From Bermanella sp. WJH001 (GTDB lineage Bacteria; Pseudomonadota; Gammaproteobacteria; Pseudomonadales; Oceanobacteraceae): DNA of 64,000 nucleotides. Positions 58,669 through 64,000 of this stretch are shown piece after piece (the stretch's first letter is position 1; each line of letters begins with the position of its first letter). Where the stretch lies: the NCBI RefSeq assembly GCF_030070105.1, contig NZ_JASJOO010000002.1:310001-374000 (forward strand), given 5' to 3'. The translations under genes were made by a program, and so were the position numbers. The notes beneath the pieces are model-generated. The model was not told the DNA's origin. It saw nothing but the letters and a program-made list of their open reading frames with translations, and did not search any database.

Positions 58669-59667
58669 TTATGTAGAGCATAAATGTTTAAGTTGCTGTG
58701 CAATTTGCTTGCAAGCTTGTTTAGCTCGCTCGCTCACTTTGTAGGTTGTTACAAATGAATGCATGCAGTCTTCAAAATGCTCATGTGTAATTGGAATATT
58801 TTTTTCTTTTAGTGTGTTGGCAAATGCAATGCCGTCATCTTTTAGTGGGTCAAACTCAACAGTAAGTAAGTAGGTTTTGGGTAAAAGATGTAAATCATTT
58901 GCCAGTGCTGGGCTGGCAATGGCTGATGCTTTCTGCGAAACCGATTGCAGGTAATGTTTGCTGAAATAATCCATTAATTTGTTTGTCAGTAACATGCCTT
59001 TGTTGGCGTTTTGGTAGGATTGTGTTTGTCCACGTAAATCAATCATAGGGTAAAGCAAGTACTGAAATGCAGGTGGTGTTTTTGTTTTAAGCGGTAATTC
59101 ATGTTGGGTGTCAGTTAAGCTTAAAAGGGCTGTTAGATACGCGCCGGCACTATCGCCACCGGCACCTAAAATATGATTTTGCAAACCTAGGGCATGTTTG
59201 TTGTCGTTAAGCCAGTTCCAAGCGGTGATGGCATCAACAATAGGGGTTGGCATTTTGTGTTCGGGTGCTAACCGATAATTGACAGAGATAATCACCACAT
59301 TACTGTTTTGTGCTAAGTAGCGGCATAGTCTGTCATGGCTGTTAATGCTGCCAATGACACATCCGCCACCATGAAAATACATCATGGAGTGAGTGGTACT
59401 TGGATGTGCTTCAGTTTGATTTGGGTAGTACACGCGAGCGGTTATAGTGGTGTTACCGTCATGTGTGGGTATAGATACGTTCTTAATTGTATTGAGTTGG
59501 GTATTTGGGATACCCAGTATGCGATCAATCACGGTAAAAATTGGCCGTGCGAGTTTAGGTGGCATGCTGTGCATGGGTGGCATCAGTGCTAATAGATTGG
59601 CAATTCTTTTTTGTTGTTTGTCTTGCACGTTGTACCTATATATTTTTGTTTTTATCGAGTTAAGCAT
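58669..59667 (-). CDS. HSL-type alpha/beta hydrolase (esterase)
   Basis: 332 residues of the hormone-sensitive-lipase class: oxyanion motif HGGG (about 94-97), nucleophile Ser in GGDSAGAYL (about 168), acid Asp in EFDPLKDDG and His in CMHSFVT. Likely hydrolyses an ester or lactone. The start overlaps the SDR stop by 16 bases. As third gene after a Baeyer-Villiger-type monooxygenase and an SDR, it would cleave the ester/lactone they form (inference). Confidence 0.92.
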   Translation of the reverse strand: MLNSIKTKIYRYNVQDKQQKRIANLLALMPPMHSMPPKLARPIFTVIDRILGIPNTQLNTIKNVSIPTHDGNTTITARVYYPNQTEAHPSTTHSMMYFHGGGCVIGSINSHDRLCRYLAQNSNVVIISVNYRLAPEHKMPTPIVDAITAWNWLNDNKHALGLQNHILGAGGDSAGAYLTALLSLTDTQHELPLKTKTPPAFQYLLYPMIDLRGQTQSYQNANKGMLLTNKLMDYFSKHYLQSVSQKASAIASPALANDLHLLPKTYLLTVEFDPLKDDGIAFANTLKEKNIPITHEHFEDCMHSFVTTYKVSERAKQACKQIAQQLKHLCST

Positions 59668-60416
59668 TTCATAATAAAACGATTAAGCCAACTCGGCGTG
59701 ATCGTACTTAAGTAATATAAGGCGCTAAAAGATATGCTTACCGGTCGATGTAAAATAGGGTGCTTAATTTGTTTGGCGATGGCTTTAACAACGTCTTCAG
59801 CGCCGAGGTTAACACCTAAACGATTAATTACCTGGGTTTGGCCAGTTTGGGAGTCCAACATATTTGTGGCGACAAATGGCGGCAAAATATCGCCTACATG
59901 AATATCGTAATCTTGCCATTCAATTTCAAGTGCTTCTGTTAAGCCTTTTACTGCAAATTTAGAAGCGCTGTAGCTTGCAAATGTGGGCACCCCATAAGTG
60001 GCCGAGGCTGAAGACATGTTGATCACTTGTGCGTTTTTGGTATTTTTAAGATATTCGAAACAGTGGTAACAAGTAGAAATTATCCCTTTAATATTAACGT
60101 CAAATATTAAATGGTGTTTTGCTAAAGGAATGTCTGAAAACCCTCCAATGTCTAAAATGCCTGCGCAATTAAATAACAAGTTGAGTTGGTTGTTATGCTG
60201 TTGACAATAATCTTCAACAACCTCTTTTACTTGCTGTTCATTAGTCACATCCATCACATAAAGATTAAAGCGATCTGCATCCCAGTTTGCACTTAAGCTG
60301 TTTAAGTCTGCTTGGTTTATATCGGTTATGGCTAGGTGCCAGCCTTGTTGGTAAAGATACTGGGCGGTTTCTTTACCTATGCCGGATGATGCACCGGTAA
60401 TAATGGCGTTTTTCAT
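59652..60416 (-). CDS. short-chain dehydrogenase/reductase
   Basis: 254-residue classical SDR: cofactor loop TGASSGIG (8-15), NCAG (about 86-89), active-site Ser in NMSSAS and YSASK (about 149-153). It probably oxidises an alcohol to the ketone used by the adjoining monooxygenase, or acts on the hydrolysis product. Located 7 bases after the monooxygenase stop and overlapping the esterase. Confidence 0.93.
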   Translation of the reverse strand: MKNAIITGASSGIGKETAQYLYQQGWHLAITDINQADLNSLSANWDADRFNLYVMDVTNEQQVKEVVEDYCQQHNNQLNLLFNCAGILDIGGFSDIPLAKHHLIFDVNIKGIISTCYHCFEYLKNTKNAQVINMSSASATYGVPTFASYSASKFAVKGLTEALEIEWQDYDIHVGDILPPFVATNMLDSQTGQTQVINRLGVNLGAEDVVKAIAKQIKHPILHRPVSISFSALYYLSTITPSWLNRFIMKCLTR

Positions 60417-60423
60417 AAAGACC

Positions 60424-61875
60424 TTAGATTATCTCGTATTGATTAAGCGAAAACTGCTTGCTCATTTTGCGATAGCTAAATGTAAAACCTGGCCAGTTAA
60501 CTGTGTTTTTACCGCTTTTGGTTTTATACCAACTTGTACAGCCTTCGCTCCACACGCTGTCATTCACCTTGTGTTGAATGGTTTTATTAAACGACGTTTG
60601 TAGGTCAGATTTTATATTGATGGCAGAGATGTTTTTATCAATAACCGTTTGCGTGGCATCTAAAATATAGCGCATCTGGCTTTCTAGCATATAAAGAATT
60701 GAATTATGACCAAGATTGGTATTTGGCCCATACATGATAAATAGATTTGGGAACTGGTTGAGGGTAATGCCTAGGTAGGCCTGTGCACCATCTTGCCATG
60801 CTTGGTTAAGGTTTAAGTTGTTTAAACCCGTTATGCTCATGGGTGATAGGAAATCTGTGGCGGTAAAACCTGTGCCTAAAATAATCACATCGGCACTGAC
60901 ATGTTTGCCGTTTAAATCTGTAATGCCGTTTTTATCAATGGCTTTAATACCTTGATCTAAAATAGCCACATGGGGTTGATTCATGGTTGGGTAAAAGTTA
61001 TTTGATATTAAAACCCGCTTGCAACCCATTTGATAATCTGGGGTTAACTGCTCACGCTTTTTTGTGTCGCTAACGTGTTTATGCATAAAACCACGCCATT
61101 GCCATTTCATAAAATGCATCAGCCACTGCATTGATGTAAACGCCACAAAGCGGCTTTCAAATGTTAAATAGGTTTTTAAGCGGCTCAGTTTTAAAAGTGG
61201 TGAGCACATTTTATAAATTGTTTGCTCAAGCTTTGAATATGCACGATCAGGTTTTGATATGACATAAGGTGCAGAGCGCTGATATACGTTTACTTGTTTT
61301 GCTTGCTTGGCAATTTCAGGAATAAACTGAATAGCCGATGCACCAGTACCAATCACCGCTACGGTTTTATCTTTTAAATTCACATTATGTTGCCAAATGG
61401 CAGAATGAAAAAGTGGGCCTTTAAATGTATTTAAGCCTTCGATTTTTGGATAGGCAGGTCGGTTCAGCTGACCTGTTGCACTAATTAAAAACTGCGCATA
61501 TATTTGATTGCCTTGCGTATCGCTAATTATCCATTTTTGCAGTGGTTCATCAAAGTGGGCGCTGGCTACTTCTGTATCAAAACGAATATGTTCGCGCAAT
61601 TTATATTGCTCAGCAAAATCTTGCTGGTATTGGTGAATCTCAGCTTGTGGTGCAAAGCGGTGGGACCAATTACTTTTAGGTGCAAAAGAATAAGAATACA
61701 AATGAGAAGGGACATCGCATGCTGCGCCAGGGTAGGTGTTGTCTCGCCAGCAGCCGCCTAAATCGTTGGTCTTTTCCCATATTAAGAAATTATTTTCATT
61801 TTTCTGTTTAAGTTTTGCGGCCAGACCTAAACCGCCAAAGCCTGCGCCAATAATTAAATAGCGTACTTTTTTCAT
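60424..61875 (-). CDS. Baeyer-Villiger-type flavin monooxygenase
   Basis: 483 residues. FAD loop GAGFGGLG (8-15) and NADPH loop GTGASAIQ (about 176-183). The BVMO fingerprint FxGxxxHxxxW(P/D) appears as FKGPLFHSAIWQ (Gln in the last place). Family members insert oxygen beside ketones (cyclohexanone, steroid and alkyl-ketone types); some act as N- or S-oxygenases. First gene of the operon with the SDR and esterase, divergent from the AraC regulator at 61996. Confidence 0.9.
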   Translation of the reverse strand: MKKVRYLIIGAGFGGLGLAAKLKQKNENNFLIWEKTNDLGGCWRDNTYPGAACDVPSHLYSYSFAPKSNWSHRFAPQAEIHQYQQDFAEQYKLREHIRFDTEVASAHFDEPLQKWIISDTQGNQIYAQFLISATGQLNRPAYPKIEGLNTFKGPLFHSAIWQHNVNLKDKTVAVIGTGASAIQFIPEIAKQAKQVNVYQRSAPYVISKPDRAYSKLEQTIYKMCSPLLKLSRLKTYLTFESRFVAFTSMQWLMHFMKWQWRGFMHKHVSDTKKREQLTPDYQMGCKRVLISNNFYPTMNQPHVAILDQGIKAIDKNGITDLNGKHVSADVIILGTGFTATDFLSPMSITGLNNLNLNQAWQDGAQAYLGITLNQFPNLFIMYGPNTNLGHNSILYMLESQMRYILDATQTVIDKNISAINIKSDLQTSFNKTIQHKVNDSVWSEGCTSWYKTKSGKNTVNWPGFTFSYRKMSKQFSLNQYEII

Positions 61876-61995
61876 AGGTGTCTCTTTAATTTTTATTATT
61901 TGCTTACTTTAAGGTGATTGTGCTCATAGGGCTATGCCATAATCAGACTTAAATTTGTGATTTTCGGACATGTTTGGTGTTTATTGGGAGGGCGT

Positions 61996-63012
61996 GTGCA
62001 GCGAAGTATCAATAGCGTGCGTTTAATAAGTGAGTATGGTGCAAGTATAGGGCTTTCTAATGAGCAGCTACTTGCTGGCTCAAATATTAAGCCCGCGCAA
62101 TTGGGTGATGGTAAAAATCAAATCAATGATGAGCAGGAGCTGGTGGTGCTCACCAATTTAGCTCGTTTGACTAAGGATCCTTTCACCACCGGCATGGCGT
62201 TAGCCACATATTACCCGCTTACCAGTTACGGTATTTGGGGGTTTGCATTGCTCTCAAGCCCGAATCTTAATAAGGCGATTTCCTTGGGGCTGCGTTATGT
62301 GGATCTTACCTATGCTTTTTGTCATATAGAGTTGGTTCGCAAAGCGGATAAGGCCCGAATTGTTTTCACGCCCAAGTGTCAAGGTGACGTGGCTCAATTA
62401 GTATTGTACCGAGACATGTGGGCTTTAATGGAGATTCAGCAGGATTTGTTTTGGGATCAGATGACTCTGTTTACCCTGGGGTTTCAATTGCCACAGCCTG
62501 CACAGCTGGTTGTTAGTGGGTTAAATGCCTTACCGGCTCACAATAAAGTCCTGTTTGACCAATCAAGCAATTATGTTGAGTTTGATTGGCAATATTTAGA
62601 CATGCCGTTACCTAGGGGCAATGATGCAACCGCCAGTATGTGTGAGCAGCAATGCCAAATATTGCTAGAGCAAAAACAAAGTTTAACTGGTATTGCCTTT
62701 GATATTCGCCAATTAATGCTGAAATACGGCATGCACATCTCAATGGAATATGCGGCAGGAAAACTGGCAATCACGTCAAGAACACTACATCGCCAACTTA
62801 AAGCACAAAAAACCAGCTGGCGTACCGTCAGAGATAATGTGCGCTGTGCTATGGCTGAGGAGTTATTGGCGGCGGGCAATATTCAGCTTGATGAGATTGC
62901 GGAGCGTCTTGGGTTTTCTGATGGGGCAAACTTTAGCCATGCCTTTAAACGCTGGCGGGGTGTTTCGCCTTTGCAGTTTAGAAAAAGTAATGGGGTGGTG
63001 GGGGTTAAATGA
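61996..63012 (+). CDS. AraC-family transcriptional regulator (Arabinose_bd + HTH_18)
   Basis: 338 residues from GTG 61996, chosen because GGGAGG lies directly upstream; an in-frame GTG at 61957 has no ribosome site. N-terminal PF12625-type ligand domain (about 15-200) and C-terminal AraC HTH (LGFSDGANFSHAFKRWRGVSP). Its divergent position makes it the likely regulator of the monooxygenase/SDR/esterase operon. Same architecture as the regulator at 7354. Confidence 0.92.
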   Translation: MQRSINSVRLISEYGASIGLSNEQLLAGSNIKPAQLGDGKNQINDEQELVVLTNLARLTKDPFTTGMALATYYPLTSYGIWGFALLSSPNLNKAISLGLRYVDLTYAFCHIELVRKADKARIVFTPKCQGDVAQLVLYRDMWALMEIQQDLFWDQMTLFTLGFQLPQPAQLVVSGLNALPAHNKVLFDQSSNYVEFDWQYLDMPLPRGNDATASMCEQQCQILLEQKQSLTGIAFDIRQLMLKYGMHISMEYAAGKLAITSRTLHRQLKAQKTSWRTVRDNVRCAMAEELLAAGNIQLDEIAERLGFSDGANFSHAFKRWRGVSPLQFRKSNGVVGVK

Positions 63013-63097
63013 GAATCTTTCTGTTAAATGCTTGTTTAACGTGAATATGGTTCATCTTACTCTTGAGTGTTGCTCCCTTTCTGTAAATTCTTGATTT

Positions 63098-63106
63098 TGC
63101 TATAAT
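63098..63106 (+). promoter_or_regulatory. extended -10 promoter of metH
   Basis: TGCTATAAT: a perfect -10 with upstream TG, 32 bases before the metH ATG; no good -35. No riboswitch is evident in the short leader. Confidence 0.6.
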
Positions 63107-63137
63107 TTGCGCCATTTTTTTATAGTTAGGTGCGGCA

Positions 63138-64000
63138 ATGGCTGGCTCAATTGTTCAGGAACTCGGTTCCATCTTACAAAAACGCATCATGGTGCTTGAC
63201 GGCGCAATGGGAACATCGATTCAAGGTTATAAACTTGATGAAGAAGATTTCCGTAAAGGCCATTTTGAAGACCACCCAAGTCCGTTGAAAGGGAATAACG
63301 ACCTACTGTCGATTACGCGCCCTGATATCATCGAAGAAATTCACGATAGCTACTTTGCCATTGGTGCTGACTTTGCCTCAACCAATGCCTTCAGTGGTAC
63401 TACCATCGCCCAAGCAGATTACAGCCTTGAAGATGCGGTTTATAAAATCAACTTTGAATCCGCTCAATGTGCCCGTCGCAGTGCCGATCGTTGGACGGCT
63501 AAAACCCCTGATCAACCCCGTTATGTGGTTGGGTGTCTTGGGCCAACAAACCGTACAGCGTCTATATCTCCAGATGTTAACGACCCAGGCAAACGCTTAG
63601 TCACCTTTGATGAATTGGTTACCGCTTATCGTCAAGCTGCGGACGCGTTGATGGACGGTGGCACAGACATCATTATGATCGAAACCGTATTTGATACCTT
63701 AAATGCAAAAGCCGCTTTGTTTGCTGTTATGCAAATGAAAGAAGATCGTAAGCTGGATACCCCAGTGATGATCTCAGGCACCATTACCGATGCCAGTGGC
63801 CGTACACTTTCTGGTCAAACGGCGGAAGCGTTTTGGATTTCACTTATGCATGGCGGCCTAACCAGCATTGGTTTGAATTGTGCGCTGGGTGCAAAAGATA
63901 TGCTGCCGCATATTAAAATGTTAGATAAACATGCATCGTGTTTGATTTCGGCTCACCCAAATGCGGGCCTGCCTAATGAATTTGGTGAATACGATGAAAC
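63138..64000 (+). CDS. metH: cobalamin-dependent methionine synthase (5' part)
   Basis: Transfers methyl from methyltetrahydrofolate to homocysteine via B12. The 287 codons present, starting MAGSIVQELG, belong to the N-terminal homocysteine-binding barrel: ILQKRIMVLDGAMGTSIQGY, ADFASTNAFSGTTIAQADY and SIGLNCALGAKDM, the latter holding the first zinc-ligand Cys. The gene runs off the right edge. Together with metZ it suggests methionine is made by direct sulfhydrylation followed by B12-dependent methylation. Confidence 0.96.
   Translation, partial: MAGSIVQELGSILQKRIMVLDGAMGTSIQGYKLDEEDFRKGHFEDHPSPLKGNNDLLSITRPDIIEEIHDSYFAIGADFASTNAFSGTTIAQADYSLEDAVYKINFESAQCARRSADRWTAKTPDQPRYVVGCLGPTNRTASISPDVNDPGKRLVTFDELVTAYRQAADALMDGGTDIIMIETVFDTLNAKAALFAVMQMKEDRKLDTPVMISGTITDASGRTLSGQTAEAFWISLMHGGLTSIGLNCALGAKDMLPHIKMLDKHASCLISAHPNAGLPNEFGEYDE

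Noticed and set aside
63013-63137. SAH or cobalamin riboswitch before metH
   Set aside because: The leader after the extended -10 promoter is only about 25 nt, too short for either.

Overview
The window looks like a chromosomal segment of a free-living, motile, probably marine gammaproteobacterium of the Oceanospirillales/Pseudomonadales type (Bermanella, Oleispira or Thalassolituus would fit; this is inference). The main reason is the gene order leuC-leuD-leuB-asd-fimV-truA-trpF-trpB-trpA-accD-folC-SPOR-cvpA-purF-metZ, a conserved pseudomonad-like block. Two chemoreceptors, a FimV polar hub protein, moderately AT-rich DNA and two AraC-controlled accessory catabolic clusters agree with this.

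Layout. 1-7.2 kb: heat-shock disaggregase clpB behind a sigma-32-like promoter, a dCache chemoreceptor and an orphan sensor kinase. 7.3-13.4 kb: an AraC-type regulator followed by a tight four-gene unit (BASS-family transporter, nucleotide-sugar/steroid-type dehydrogenase, secreted beta-propeller with a haem motif, MFS transporter); its substrate is unknown. 13.4-23 kb: a second chemoreceptor, leuA with a structured leader facing an Lrp-type regulator, an M48 membrane protease, arsH, a lipoprotein and a UspE-like protein. 23-42 kb: the amino-acid, pyrimidine-independent purine, fatty-acid and folate biosynthesis block, starting with a LysR regulator divergent from leuC. 42-46 kb: MoxR/DUF58/transglutaminase operon. 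46-52.5 kb: arsenite methyltransferase arsM, an HD-GYP-like GAF protein, a membrane class III nucleotide cyclase and a YdjA-type nitroreductase.

52.5-57.2 kb is the most unusual stretch. A tRNA-Ser(GGA) gene with a strong stable-RNA promoter is preceded by a partial duplicate of its own 5' end and followed by tandem units of about 165 bp. The first three junctions each start with the last 14 nt of the tRNA, and every unit carries its own intrinsic terminator. The arrangement recalls the tyrT-distal repeats (rtT RNA) of E. coli. Directly after it lies a row of small same-strand genes separated by attC-like sites with no integrase in the window (a CALIN-type cassette array). Two of these attC sites are interrupted at exactly the same base by near-identical 168-bp inverted-repeat elements that resemble MITEs.

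57.2-64 kb: a LysR regulator, a DUF3301 protein, and a Baeyer-Villiger-type monooxygenase/SDR/esterase operon divergent from a second AraC regulator of the same type as the one at 7.4 kb. The 5' part of metH runs off the right edge. Arsenic genes arsH and arsM are 26 kb apart, with no arsR, arsB or arsC in the window.
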